This document shows, piece after piece, positions 45,013 through 54,142 of a DNA stretch of 64,000 nt; within the stretch, counting starts at the first letter, position 1; every line of letters begins with the position of its first letter. Under the pieces are notes generated by a model, which was not told the origin of the DNA, searched no databases, and saw only the letters and a list, made by a program, of their open reading frames with translations. Position numbers and translations under genes: made by a program. This DNA comes from JAMXLO01 sp963832895. Lineage in GTDB: Bacteria; Pseudomonadota; Alphaproteobacteria; Acetobacterales; Acetobacteraceae. The stretch covers positions 248,001 to 312,000 of the forward strand of contig CAWHVQ010000012.1 in NCBI GenBank assembly GCA_963832895.1, written 5' to 3'.

Positions 45013-46287
45013 ATGACCGCCGCTCTGGCAAGAATTTGCGCGGGGCGCGTCCACTACGCGTGGGTCGCGCTGATCGTCGCCTTCACCATCACGCTCGGTG
45101 CGGTCGGCGTGCGCGCTGCCCCCGGCGTGATCATCGTCCCGCTGGAGCAGGCATTCGGCTGGAGCGTCGGTACCATCTCGGCCGCGATCTCGCTCAACAT
45201 ACTGCTGCTCGGCATGACCGGACCGTTCATCACCGGCCTGATGGAGACGCTCGGACTGCGCCGCACGGTGCTGCTGTGTCTGTCGCTTCTGCTGTTGGGC
45301 ACCGGTCTCTCTACGTTCATCACCGCGCCGTGGCAGTTGTTCGCCACCTGGGGCCTGATGGTCGGCGTCGGCGCCAGCGCAGGCGCAGTGGGCATGGCGG
45401 CGGCGATCGCGAACCGCTGGTTCGTGGCGCATCGCGGCCTTGCCATCGGATTGCTCAGTTCGGCCAATGCCGCGGGACAGCTGATCTTCCTGCCGATCCT
45501 CGGTCGCCTGTCGCAGACCTATGGCTGGCAGAGCGTGTCCATCACGGTGGCATTGACCATCGCGGTGCTGATCCCGCTGGCCGCGCTGCTGTTGCCCGAA
45601 TCGCCTGCCGCGATTGGTCTCACCCCACTTGGCACCTCGTCCGAGCCGTTCGCTGCACCGCGCACCGGCAACCCGTTCACCGTGGCGATCGACGGGCTTA
45701 TCCGCGGCGTCCGATCGCTGGATTTCTGGCTGCTGGCACTGAGCTTCGGTGTCTGCGGGTTCTCGACCAACGGGTTGATCGGCACGCATCTGATCGCGTT
45801 CTGCGTCGATCACGGGTATTCGCAGTTCGCCGGCGCGGGCATTCTTGCCTCGGTCGGCGTGTTCAGCCTGGTCGGCTCGACCATCTCGGGCTGGCTGACC
45901 GACCGCTACAATCCGCGCATCCTGCTGTTCTGGATTTTCAGCCTGCGCGGCCTGTCGCTGATGGTGCTGCCCTACACCAACTTCGACAGCGTCAGCCTGT
46001 CGGTGTTCGCGGTGTTCTACGGCCTGGACTGGATCGCGGTGATGCCGCCGATCTTCGCGCTGGTCAACGAGGTGTTCGGCCGCAAGAGCGCGCCGGTGCT
46101 GATGTCGTGGATTTTCGCGACGCATCAGATCGGCGGCGCCACGGCGGCGGTCGGTGCAGGCATCGTGCGTACCTGGACGGGCAGCTATCTCCTCGCCTTC
46201 ATGGCGAGTGGGCTCGCGTGCCTGCTCGCGTCGATGCTTGTGCTGCGGATCGCACGCTCGCGGCCAGCTTTGGTCGCCGCCGAGTAG
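45013..46287 (+). CDS. MFS transporter, monocarboxylate/oxalate-like
   Basis: This 424-residue protein has twelve predicted helices. It starts VHYAWVALIVAFTITLGAVG, typical of the oxalate/formate and monocarboxylate branch. Other segments are FITGLMETLGLRRTVLLCLS, IANRWFVAHRGLAIGLLSSA, WLTDRYNPRILLFWIFSLRG and a central loop near residue 200. It is 16 bases behind the ABC operon and upstream of a luciferase-like oxidoreductase gene. It likely carries a substrate or product of the same pathway. Confidence 0.9.
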   Translation: MTAALARICAGRVHYAWVALIVAFTITLGAVGVRAAPGVIIVPLEQAFGWSVGTISAAISLNILLLGMTGPFITGLMETLGLRRTVLLCLSLLLLGTGLSTFITAPWQLFATWGLMVGVGASAGAVGMAAAIANRWFVAHRGLAIGLLSSANAAGQLIFLPILGRLSQTYGWQSVSITVALTIAVLIPLAALLLPESPAAIGLTPLGTSSEPFAAPRTGNPFTVAIDGLIRGVRSLDFWLLALSFGVCGFSTNGLIGTHLIAFCVDHGYSQFAGAGILASVGVFSLVGSTISGWLTDRYNPRILLFWIFSLRGLSLMVLPYTNFDSVSLSVFAVFYGLDWIAVMPPIFALVNEVFGRKSAPVLMSWIFATHQIGGATAAVGAGIVRTWTGSYLLAFMASGLACLLASMLVLRIARSRPALVAAE

Positions 46288-46300
46288 GTTTCGAACAGCG

Positions 46301-47362
46301 ATGAAATTCGGCCTGCTGAGTCAGATCCAGGTGCCCAAACCCTGGACCGAGGACACCGAGCGCAACGTGTACTGGCAGAATCTCGACCAGGTGGTCGCGG
46401 CCGAGCACGCAGGGTTCAGCCATTTCTGGCTGACCGAACAGCACTTCTTCGCCGAGATCGGCCATTCATCGTGCCCGGAGATGTTCCTGGCCGCGCTGTC
46501 GCAGCGCACGCGCACGATCAGGCTCGGCTTCGCGGTGATCCTGATGCCGTGCCACAACCCGTTCATGATCGCCGAGCGGGTCGCGACTCTCGACGTGCTG
46601 TCCAACGGCCGCTGCGAATTTGGTGCCGGTCGTGGCACCGCCGCCTACGTGGTGGAAGGTCTTGGCTTCAACGCCGATGCAGAGCATGGCCGCGAGGTGG
46701 GTCGCGAGGCGCTCGAAGCCGTGGTGCAGATGCTCGAGCACGAGCATTTCCCCGGCTACCAGGGCAGGCACTTCAATCTGCCCGCGCGCCAGGTGGTGCC
46801 ACGGCCGATCCAGCGCCCGCATCCGCCGCTGTGGTTCGCCGCCTCCAATCTGGAGACATTCGAGCGCGCGGGTGCAGCCGGTGTCGGTGTACTCGGCGTA
46901 ACTCGGTACACGCACGCCGAGATCAGGCCGCATATCGAGGCATATCGTGCCGCGATTCGTACCGCGACGCCGATCGGGCGTTTCATCAACAACCATGTCG
47001 GCGTATTCGCGATCGGCTGTGTGCATGACGATAACCGGATAGGGCGCGATGTCGGCTGTGCGGCTGCGCGGTTCTATTACGGCGACAACGACGCGGAGCT
47101 GAACCATGTGCGGTTCGGTTCATCGGAAGGCGTCGCCCGGATCAAGGCGCGCATGTCGGGTTATTCGGACGACGACCTGCTGCAGACCGGCATGGCAATC
47201 GGCGGCAATGCCGATAGCGTCTGTCGCCAGGTGGAACGTTGGGCGGCGACGGGGATCGATCAGATGGTCTTCATGTTCCAGATCGGCCGCACGACGCACG
47301 ACCAGATTATGCGTTCGATCGAAATCGTAGGCGAGAAGGTTATCCCGAGATTCGCGGATTGA
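46301..47362 (+). CDS. Luciferase-like flavin-dependent oxidoreductase
   Basis: This 353-residue monooxygenase-type TIM-barrel protein begins MKFGLLSQIQVPKPWTEDTE. EHAGFSHFWLTEQHFFAEIG, RIRLGFAVILMPCHNPF-like and ATLDVLSNGRCEFGAGRG are typical of class C luciferase-like oxidoreductases that attack heterocycles or alkanes. The ATG at 46301 is the first family-like start; the longer open frame overlaps the MFS gene. A nicotinamidase-like gene follows 15 bases later. Confidence 0.87.
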   Translation: MKFGLLSQIQVPKPWTEDTERNVYWQNLDQVVAAEHAGFSHFWLTEQHFFAEIGHSSCPEMFLAALSQRTRTIRLGFAVILMPCHNPFMIAERVATLDVLSNGRCEFGAGRGTAAYVVEGLGFNADAEHGREVGREALEAVVQMLEHEHFPGYQGRHFNLPARQVVPRPIQRPHPPLWFAASNLETFERAGAAGVGVLGVTRYTHAEIRPHIEAYRAAIRTATPIGRFINNHVGVFAIGCVHDDNRIGRDVGCAAARFYYGDNDAELNHVRFGSSEGVARIKARMSGYSDDDLLQTGMAIGGNADSVCRQVERWAATGIDQMVFMFQIGRTTHDQIMRSIEIVGEKVIPRFAD

Positions 47363-47377
47363 TTGAGGACGCGGCGG

Positions 47378-48022
47378 ATGATCGACCAAGCCACTGACAT
47401 ACTCGGGCTGGTGGACGTGCAGCCGACGTTCATGCCAGGTGGCGAACTGGCGGTCGCCCAGGGCGGCGCGGTCGTGCCGGTGATCAATCGTCTGTTGGCG
47501 CGGTTCAGCCACGCGTTCGCCACGCAGGACTGGCATCCGCCTGGCCACAGCTCATTCGCCAGCGCGCATCCCGGGCAGCAACCGTACGACACGATCGCGA
47601 TGCCGTACGGTCAGCAGGTGCTATGGCCGGACCATGCCATCCACGGCAGCCCCAATGCCGCGCTGCACCGCGACCTCGACCTGACGCGCGTGGAGGTGAT
47701 CGTTCGCAAAGGGTTCCATCGCGACATCGACAGCTACTCGACTTTCTTCGAGAACGACCGCCGTACCGCGACTGGCCTCGATGGGTGGCTGCGCCAGCGC
47801 GGCTTCCGACGCATCTTCCTGGCAGGTCTGGCCACCGATTTCTGCGTTGCATGGTCGGCCGAGGACGCAGTCCGCCTGGGCTACGAGGTGATGGTGATCG
47901 AGGATGCGTGCCGCGGCATCGGCATGCCGCTGGACAACGGCCGCACCACCATGGACGAGACGCGCGAGCGGTTTGCGCGCCTCGGCGTGCGGATGATCAG
48001 CAGCGGCGAACTCGGCGCCTGA
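47378..48022 (+). CDS. Nicotinamidase/isochorismatase-family cysteine hydrolase
   Basis: This 214-residue protein has the catalytic Asp in LGLVDVQPTFMPGGELAV, the zinc motif TQDWHPPGHSSF (DxHxxxH pattern), the Lys in VIVRKGFHRDIDSYS and the nucleophile Cys in ATDFCVAWSAEDA. This is the PncA pattern, so nicotinamide deamidation is the first guess. Its place next to a flavin oxidoreductase, MFS and ABC genes makes a catabolic amidohydrolase role equally likely, as in pyrimidine Rut-type operons. Confidence 0.87.
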   Translation: MIDQATDILGLVDVQPTFMPGGELAVAQGGAVVPVINRLLARFSHAFATQDWHPPGHSSFASAHPGQQPYDTIAMPYGQQVLWPDHAIHGSPNAALHRDLDLTRVEVIVRKGFHRDIDSYSTFFENDRRTATGLDGWLRQRGFRRIFLAGLATDFCVAWSAEDAVRLGYEVMVIEDACRGIGMPLDNGRTTMDETRERFARLGVRMISSGELGA

Positions 48023-48028
48023 ACCGAA

Positions 48029-48883
48029 TCAGACGCCGTAGCGTTTGAACCAGGCGAGCGCGCGCTTCCAGCCATCCTCGGCATCGGCCGGCCGGTAGCT
48101 GGGACGGTAGTCGGCATGAAAGCCGTGCGGCGCATCGGGATAGATGACGATCTCGACGGTCTTGCCTGCGGCCTTCGCCTTCGCCTCAGCCTCATGCACG
48201 GTGGCGACAGGGTTGAGGGCATCCTTGCCGCTATAAAGACCGAGCAGTGGGCACTTGATCTGATCCGCGACGTCGAGCGCGGTGTGGGGCTGGATGTCGG
48301 TGCGGTTGCCGTCGAGCACACCATAGAAGGCAACGGCGGCCCTCAGCTTGGGATTGTCGGCGGCATAGAGCCACACCGTGCGCCCGCCGCGGCAGAAGCC
48401 GATCTCGGCCATCCGGCTGGCATCGCCCTTGTTGTGCGCAGCCCAATTCAGAGTTGCATCGAGGTCGCTCATCAGTTCGGCGTCGGGCAGTTTCGAGGTG
48501 ATGCCCCCGACCTGCGCGCTATCGGTGGCCTTCGAGAGGTCGCCAATGCGGGCGTATATTTCTGGCGCAACGGCGAGATAGCCCAGCTTGGCGAGGCGGC
48601 GGCAGACGTCACGAATGTACTCGTTGACGCCGAATACCTCCTCGTTGACCAGGACGATCGGGAAGCCAGTGCCGTTGGCCGGGCGCGCGTAATAGCCGGG
48701 AAGTTTGCCGTCCTTCACCGGGATCTGCACTTCGCCGGCATCGAGGCCTGCAGTGTCGGTGTGAATAGCCTGGGCCTCGACCACGGTGGTGGCGAGAGTG
48801 AATCCGGTCACCAGGCTGGTCATCACGAAGCTGCGGCGCGCGAGGGGATAGCGCTGGGCAGTGATCTCTATTGCGTCGTTCAT
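48029..48883 (-). CDS. Dienelactone hydrolase family protein, Tat-type exported
   Basis: This 284-residue alpha/beta hydrolase has the nucleophile Cys in EIGFCRGGRTVWLYA, an Asp in LGLYSGKDALNP and the His in DAPHGFHADYRPSYR. The N-terminal segment ARRSFVMTSLVTGFTLATTV carries twin Arg followed by a hydrophobic stretch, suggesting Tat export. The ATG at 48883 has AAGAG upstream. It is convergent with the catabolic run and may hydrolyse an unsaturated lactone, although the lactone from the uronate dehydrogenase-like enzyme would be cytoplasmic. Confidence 0.87.
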   Translation of the reverse strand: MNDAIEITAQRYPLARRSFVMTSLVTGFTLATTVVEAQAIHTDTAGLDAGEVQIPVKDGKLPGYYARPANGTGFPIVLVNEEVFGVNEYIRDVCRRLAKLGYLAVAPEIYARIGDLSKATDSAQVGGITSKLPDAELMSDLDATLNWAAHNKGDASRMAEIGFCRGGRTVWLYAADNPKLRAAVAFYGVLDGNRTDIQPHTALDVADQIKCPLLGLYSGKDALNPVATVHEAEAKAKAAGKTVEIVIYPDAPHGFHADYRPSYRPADAEDGWKRALAWFKRYGV

Positions 48884-48944
48884 GGCGGCTCTTCCCCACG
48901 GTGTGCTCGCCACACAGTTGGGAAGGAAGCGGGATTGCGCAATG

Positions 48945-49058
48945 TCAGCCCATCGCCTCCTTCAGGTTCTCATCCAGCTTCGCCAGGAAATCCTGCGTGC
49001 TGAGGCATTTCTGATCCGGCTCGATCAGGATCGCGAGGTCGCGGTGAACGACTCCTTC
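48945..49058 (-). pseudogene. C-terminal fragment of an unidentified gene
   Basis: The minus strand reads EGVVHRDLAILIEPDQKCLS, then TQDFLAKLDENLKEAMG and a stop at 48945. This looks like the amphipathic end of a real soluble protein. No start codon lies in frame before an upstream TGA. I do not recognise the family. It is a relic in the 301-base gap between the dienelactone hydrolase gene and icd; the rest of that gap shows nothing clear. Confidence 0.3.
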
Positions 49059-49184
49059 TCATCTCCGGGAGAGGATGCGGGTGAGCGGCCCCGCTTGCCC
49101 TACCCGCACGCCGGTGCGACAAGGCGTTGAAACCGTGGATATTTCCTCACAGCCCAGGCCGGGTCGGCGCACAGAGGTGCAAGC

Positions 49185-51407
49185 ATGTCAGATCTCGAAA
49201 TCATCTGGACAAAGGTCGATGAAGCTCCGGCGCTCGCGACGTTCTCCCTGCTGCCGATCGTTGAAGCCTTCGTCGGCACGGCCGGCGTGACGATGAAGCT
49301 GAAGGACATTTCGCTGCCCGGCCGCATCCTCGCCAATTTCCCCGAGAAACTGACGCCAGCGCAACGGATCAACGACGAACTCGCGGAACTTGGCCAACTT
49401 GCGATGCGGCCCGAGGCCAACATCATCAAGCTGCCCAACATCTCCGCCTCGATCCCGCAGCTCAAGGCTGCGATCAAGGAACTGCAGGACAAGGGCTACG
49501 ACGTGCCGGACTATCCGGACAGCGCCACGACGGACGTTGAGAAGGACATCCGGGCCCGTTACGGCAAGGTATTGGGCAGCGCCGTCAACCCGGTGTTGCG
49601 CGAGGGCAATTCCGACCGCCGCGCCGCGGGCGCGGTGAAGCAATATGCCCGCAACAATCCGCACAAGATGGGCGCCTGGAGCGCAAATTCCAAATCGCAT
49701 GTGGCGTCCATGGCGGCCGGCGATTTTTACGGCGCGGAGGTCGCGACGACGGTTGCGGCGCCGACCAATGCCCGCATCGAACTGGCAGGCACAGATGGCA
49801 CCGTCACGGTGCTGAAGGCGAAGACGCCGCTTCTGGCCGGAGAGATCATCGACGCGTCGGCGATGAGCAGCAAGGCGTTGCGCGCCTTCTTCGCCTCGCA
49901 GATCGACGAAGCGAAGCGGGAAGGCGTGCTGTTCTCGCTGCACGTGAAGACGACCATGATGAAGATCTCCGATCCCATCATTTTCGGCCACGCCGTTTCG
50001 GTGTTCTTCGCCGATGTGTTCGAAAAGCACGCTGCCGCGTTGGCGCGCCTCGGTGTCGATCCCGACAACGGCGTGGGCGACATGCTGGCGCGGATCGAGA
50101 CGTTGCCGGAAGCCGAAAAGGCAGCGATCAAGGCCGACATCGCGGCCGCCTATTCCGAGCGGCCCGGCCTCGCCATGGTGAATTCCGACCGGGGCATCAC
50201 CAACCTGCATGTGCCGAGCGATGTGATCGTCGATGCGTCGATGCCGGCGATGATCCGCGAATCCGGGCGCATGTGGGGCGCGGACGGCAAGCTGCACGAG
50301 GTGATCGCGGCGATCCCGGATCGCAGCTATGCGCGGCTGTACCAAACGGTTATCGACGACTGCAAGGCGCACGGCGCGTTCGACCCGAAGACGATGGGCT
50401 CGGTGCCGAACGTTGGGTTGATGGCGCAGCAGGCGGAGGAATACGGCTCGCACGACAAGACGTTCGAGGTTGCCACGGGCGGAACGGTCCGCGTTATTGC
50501 CGATGACGGCAAGGTGCTGCTGGAGCGTCCGGTCGAGAGCGGCGACATCTTTCGGATGTGCCAGGTCAAGGACGCGCCGATCAGGAACTGGGTCGCGCTC
50601 GGGGTGCGCCGCGCGCGGCTGACCAACACTCCGGCTGTGTTCTGGCTGGACGCCAAGCGCGCGCATGACGCGCAGGTGATCGCCAAGGTCGAGACATACC
50701 TGAAGGAGCAGGACACCTCGGGGCTGGACATCCGCATCCTGGCGCCGGTCGAGGCGATGAAGTTCTCGCTCGATCGCATCCGCAAGGGGCAGGACACGAT
50801 CTCAGTCACCGGCAACGTGCTGCGCGATTATCTGACCGATCTGTTCCCGATCATGGAGCTTGGCACCTCGGCCAAGATGCTTTCGATCGTTCCGCTGATG
50901 GCGGGGGGCGGGTTGTTCGAGACCGGTGCCGGCGGCTCGGCGCCCAAGCACGTGGAGCAGTTCCAGCAGGAAGGCTATCTGCGCTGGGATTCGCTCGGCG
51001 AGTTCCTCGCCTTGTGCGCCTCGCTCGAACATCTGGCGCAGACGCACAAGAACGCCGACGTGCAGGTGCTCGCCGATACGCTCGATACCGCCAACGGCAA
51101 GATCCTCGAATTCAACCGCTCGCCCGCGCGCAAGGTCGGCGAAATCGACAATCGTGGCAGCCATTTCTACCTGGCACTGTACTGGGCGCAGGCGCTGGCC
51201 GCGCAGGGCAAGAGCGCGGTGTTGCAAGCCCGCTTCAAACCGCTGGCCGAGACGCTGACGGCCAACGAGGCCAGGATCAATGCCGAACTGATCGCCGTGC
51301 AGGGCAAGCCGGTGGACATCGGCGGTTACTACCTGCCCGATCCGGCCAAGGTATCGGCTGCGATGCGGCCGAGTACAACGCTGAACGCCGCGCTCGCCGC
51401 GCTCTGA
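49185..51407 (+). CDS. icd: Monomeric NADP-dependent isocitrate dehydrogenase
   Basis: This 740-residue enzyme is the large monomeric form (about 740 residues) that converts isocitrate to 2-oxoglutarate and CO2 in the citric acid cycle. Family sequence runs end to end: IIWTKVDEAPALATFSLLPI, LPNISASIPQLKAAIKELQD, HKMGAWSANSKSHVASM with catalytic Lys, HVKTTMMKISDPIIFGHAV, FETGAGGSAPKHVEQF and NRSPARKVGEIDNRGSHFYL. It is monomeric and unrelated in fold layout to the common dimeric Icd. No other cycle genes are near. Confidence 0.98.
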   Translation: MSDLEIIWTKVDEAPALATFSLLPIVEAFVGTAGVTMKLKDISLPGRILANFPEKLTPAQRINDELAELGQLAMRPEANIIKLPNISASIPQLKAAIKELQDKGYDVPDYPDSATTDVEKDIRARYGKVLGSAVNPVLREGNSDRRAAGAVKQYARNNPHKMGAWSANSKSHVASMAAGDFYGAEVATTVAAPTNARIELAGTDGTVTVLKAKTPLLAGEIIDASAMSSKALRAFFASQIDEAKREGVLFSLHVKTTMMKISDPIIFGHAVSVFFADVFEKHAAALARLGVDPDNGVGDMLARIETLPEAEKAAIKADIAAAYSERPGLAMVNSDRGITNLHVPSDVIVDASMPAMIRESGRMWGADGKLHEVIAAIPDRSYARLYQTVIDDCKAHGAFDPKTMGSVPNVGLMAQQAEEYGSHDKTFEVATGGTVRVIADDGKVLLERPVESGDIFRMCQVKDAPIRNWVALGVRRARLTNTPAVFWLDAKRAHDAQVIAKVETYLKEQDTSGLDIRILAPVEAMKFSLDRIRKGQDTISVTGNVLRDYLTDLFPIMELGTSAKMLSIVPLMAGGGLFETGAGGSAPKHVEQFQQEGYLRWDSLGEFLALCASLEHLAQTHKNADVQVLADTLDTANGKILEFNRSPARKVGEIDNRGSHFYLALYWAQALAAQGKSAVLQARFKPLAETLTANEARINAELIAVQGKPVDIGGYYLPDPAKVSAAMRPSTTLNAALAAL

Positions 51408-51558
51408 CGCGGGCTCGCCGGGGCCGATTGCGAAGCCAGGCCGAGGACCAGACCGAATTGGCGGCCGCCAACGCGCGATCGGACGTCGCCACGGAAGCCG
51501 CGCGCGGCGGCGTGACCGACTTCAGCCAATGTTAACGTGCCGGCGCTACGGTATCGGC

Positions 51559-51774
51559 ATGTCTTCGTCCACCGCACTTGCTGCCCTCTCCGCTGGCGTG
51601 GTGCCGGGCTTCGCCGGGGCCGGCCCGGTCCAGCGCGTGCGTGCGTTGGACACCCAGCCATCGCGACCCACGGCGCCAACTATGCCCGCGATCGCAGCAC
51701 TGCCAGGGCGAGATGGCGACCCCGCGCAAGGTCGGATCTTGCCCCGCGGATCACTGCTCGATCTTTCCGTGTAG
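51559..51774 (+). CDS. Possible small hypothetical protein
   Basis: The frame encodes 71 residues, with GC-rich third positions as in real genes here. It is rich in Ala, Pro and Gly and ends PRGSLLDLSV, a tail I have seen on small proteins of this group. No strong ribosome binding site is visible. The region between icd and the FUSC gene otherwise holds only a REP-like repeat, so this call is tentative. Confidence 0.35.
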   Translation: MSSSTALAALSAGVVPGFAGAGPVQRVRALDTQPSRPTAPTMPAIAALPGRDGDPAQGRILPRGSLLDLSV

Positions 51775-51880
51775 TGCCGTCGTTGGAGCGCGAGCCGCGG
51801 CTTGCGGACCTTGTCTTGCTGCGGATGGCTTTGTCGCTGCATCCCCCACAAGAACCGACGGGTCTGTGGCCTATCTGATT

Positions 51881-51950
51881 GTCGTTCCCGCGAAAGCGGG
51901 AACCCAGGCAAGAGCAGGTATGCTGGGTCCCGCCTTCGCGAGAACGACGA
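51881..51950. repeat. REP-like dyad element
   Basis: TCGTTCCCGCGAAAGCGGGA and ACCCAG on the left face CTGGGTCCCGCC and TTCGCGAGAACGA on the right. Each arm has its own CCCGCGAAAGCGGG-type stem and the arms are mutually inverted, as in bacterial interspersed mosaic elements. It lies in the intergenic DNA before the FUSC gene and belongs to a different family from the four C/G-rich repeats. The remaining gap DNA (51408-51558, 51951-52072) shows nothing else. Confidence 0.8.
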
Positions 51951-52072
51951 CAGGGCCGTTGCATCAAGGGCGACTTCGCTCGGCAGCGGCTGTGGAACTC
52001 GCAGTGACATCATTTCCGTGACGGTTCCTGCGCCTATAACCAGGTGGGTAACACCGAGAGGCGATTCGTCGG

Positions 52073-53995
52073 GTGCTGGCCGTTCGACTGCTGTTTCCGC
52101 CTGACCCTGGGGCGCTGCGTCTGTATGCCGCGCTGCGCGCGACACTCGCCGGTGTGCTGACGTTCTTTCTCGTCTTGCTGCTGGGCAAGGTCATTGCGCT
52201 GCCTGTCACCGATCGCATTCTCGGCTTCGCCATTGCATTGTTCATCGCCGCCAACGTGCGCGACAGTACGCGACAGCAGCGGTTGATCACCATCGCCCTG
52301 GCGCCGCTGTTCGCGTTCGTCGCCACCGCACTCGCCGCGCTGCTGTTCGATCGACCGATCGCCGCCGCAGCCCTGCTGCCGTTTATCATGTTCGTGGTCG
52401 CCTATGGCGCCCAGCGCGGGCCGCGCTGGGCTTCGGTCGGCATCGTGGCGCTGATTGCCTACGTCTTCGGGCTTGTCACCCATGATCCTCCGGCGACGCT
52501 GCCGATGCGCCTGGTCGTGCTACTGCTCGCTGCCGGCGACGCAGCGCTGATTCGCTGTCTTCTGTTGCCCGAGCGGCCGCAGGCAGAACTGGAGCGCCTG
52601 CGCCGCGCGATCCACGCCGGCATCGTCGGGGTTCTGGACCGAATCGCCGCTGCGGTGACCGCCGGCAACTGGACCGCCCCGGCGCGCGAGGAACTTCGTC
52701 GGAACGTCTATCATCTCGACGACGTGGTGATGCTGGCGCAGGCGCGCGTCGCAGCGCTCGCCGCCGAACTTCCCGGTCAGGGTGGCGGCTGGCTACATCT
52801 GCTGGCGATTGAACTCGGTGTCGAGCGTGTTGCGCGCATTGCGCTGCATGACTTGGGCGCGCCAGCCGATAGAGGCCCGCTGCTCGCAACCTTGAGCGCC
52901 CTGCGGCAGGATACCGCGCTGCCTACAGTGCAATCCACCGCGACGCTCGGCGGCGCTCTGGCTCTGCTCGCCCACGTGATGCGCGAAGCGCCGCAGCAGG
53001 GGCCGGCTCCGGCGGCCGCGCCGCCGCCCGCCAGCGCCGCGTCGGGAATCCGTTCGGCCCTGCAGACCGCGGTTGCCAGCGCGCTGGCAATTGTCGCTGG
53101 CGATCTGGTGTCGCCCAATCGCTGGTACTGGGCGGCGTTCGCTGCCTTCGTGATGTTCCAAGGCACTCGCTCACGCGGCGAGTCGCTCATCAAGGGCACG
53201 CAGTTCATCATCGGCACATTCGCCGGCGTCGTCTTCGGCATGCTGCTGGCCACATTGCTCTCCGGCCACGAGACCCTGACGATCGGTGCCATCGTTGCTG
53301 CCGTGTTCCTCGCATTTCAGGCCAACGTGGCTGCGTACGGCGCGATGGTGTTTTGGCTCACCGTCATCCTTGGCCTGCTGTTCGGCATGTTGGGCTTCTT
53401 CGCGCCCGGACTGTTGTTGCTGCGCCTCAAAGAGGCTGCGGTGGGTGCCGCATGCGGCGCCGCCGTCGCCAGTTTGGTGCTCGTGCGGCGCGAGCGTGTG
53501 GCGGCAGACGACGCCATGCGCGCCTTTCTGCTGGCACTCGGTCAGTCGGTCGACAGTGCCGCTCATGGGTTGCTCGATGGCCGGCCGGCACCGGACCTCG
53601 CCGCCCACATCCTGGTAGCCGAGCAGTGCTTCCGCGATCTGAGCGCGATTGCGCAGTCCGAACGAGTGGGACTGGCCAGGGCACACGATGAAGCGCTGCG
53701 CCGCCGCATGCTACTACTGGAAGGTTGCGAGCTTTGGGCGCGGGAGTTGGGGCAGATATGCCTGCAGTCGGCACGGTTGCAGGATCCGGCGGTGGTCCGG
53801 CTGGTGAGCGAGACCGTGGCACGCATCGATGCTGCGATACCCGCCTTGATCGCGCGCATGGCCAGCCCGCGGCACGACGAGCCGGTTGAGGTGGCGGAGC
53901 AATCACTTGCTGATAACCTCCCGCGTGCGGTGCGGCTGCTGCTGCGTATCGATTCCGCGCTGGCGCATGTGGTCTTGCGAAACACACAACGGTGA
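52073..53995 (+). CDS. FUSC-family inner-membrane protein, aromatic-acid exporter type
   Basis: This 640-residue protein has an N-terminal block of five to six helices (residues 15-180), a cytoplasmic helical domain, a second membrane block (about 330-470) and a C-terminal helical domain. The duplicated layout is that of FUSC/AaeB and fusaric acid resistance proteins. NRWYWAAFAAFVMFQGTRSR is a recognisable second-half motif. The start is a GTG at 52073. No membrane-fusion partner (AaeA type) or small DUF1656 gene is adjacent. Confidence 0.87.
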   Translation: MLAVRLLFPPDPGALRLYAALRATLAGVLTFFLVLLLGKVIALPVTDRILGFAIALFIAANVRDSTRQQRLITIALAPLFAFVATALAALLFDRPIAAAALLPFIMFVVAYGAQRGPRWASVGIVALIAYVFGLVTHDPPATLPMRLVVLLLAAGDAALIRCLLLPERPQAELERLRRAIHAGIVGVLDRIAAAVTAGNWTAPAREELRRNVYHLDDVVMLAQARVAALAAELPGQGGGWLHLLAIELGVERVARIALHDLGAPADRGPLLATLSALRQDTALPTVQSTATLGGALALLAHVMREAPQQGPAPAAAPPPASAASGIRSALQTAVASALAIVAGDLVSPNRWYWAAFAAFVMFQGTRSRGESLIKGTQFIIGTFAGVVFGMLLATLLSGHETLTIGAIVAAVFLAFQANVAAYGAMVFWLTVILGLLFGMLGFFAPGLLLLRLKEAAVGAACGAAVASLVLVRRERVAADDAMRAFLLALGQSVDSAAHGLLDGRPAPDLAAHILVAEQCFRDLSAIAQSERVGLARAHDEALRRRMLLLEGCELWARELGQICLQSARLQDPAVVRLVSETVARIDAAIPALIARMASPRHDEPVEVAEQSLADNLPRAVRLLLRIDSALAHVVLRNTQR

Positions 53996-54142
53996 TCGCT
54001 TCGGGCCGGCGCTCATCTGGTGCGCGCGTCGCGTGACGGGGTTATCGTCGCGTGACGGTCTGATGAAGCCGCAATAACTCTCGCAATAGCGCCGTCCTGG
54101 CCCGACGCGTCTGGCCAGGCAAGGCGTCAGCAGGAGGCGCCC

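Noticed and set aside
44791..46125. Open frame of 444 codons antisense to the MFS gene
   Set aside because: Gln/Arg/His-rich shadow frame with no domain.
45009..46304. Open frame of 431 codons in the next frame of the MFS gene
   Set aside because: Same strand but Arg/His-rich; the MFS frame has twelve hydrophobic helices and known motifs.
49188..50666. Open frame of 492 codons antisense to icd
   Set aside because: No recognisable domain; the other strand is a full-length monomeric isocitrate dehydrogenase.
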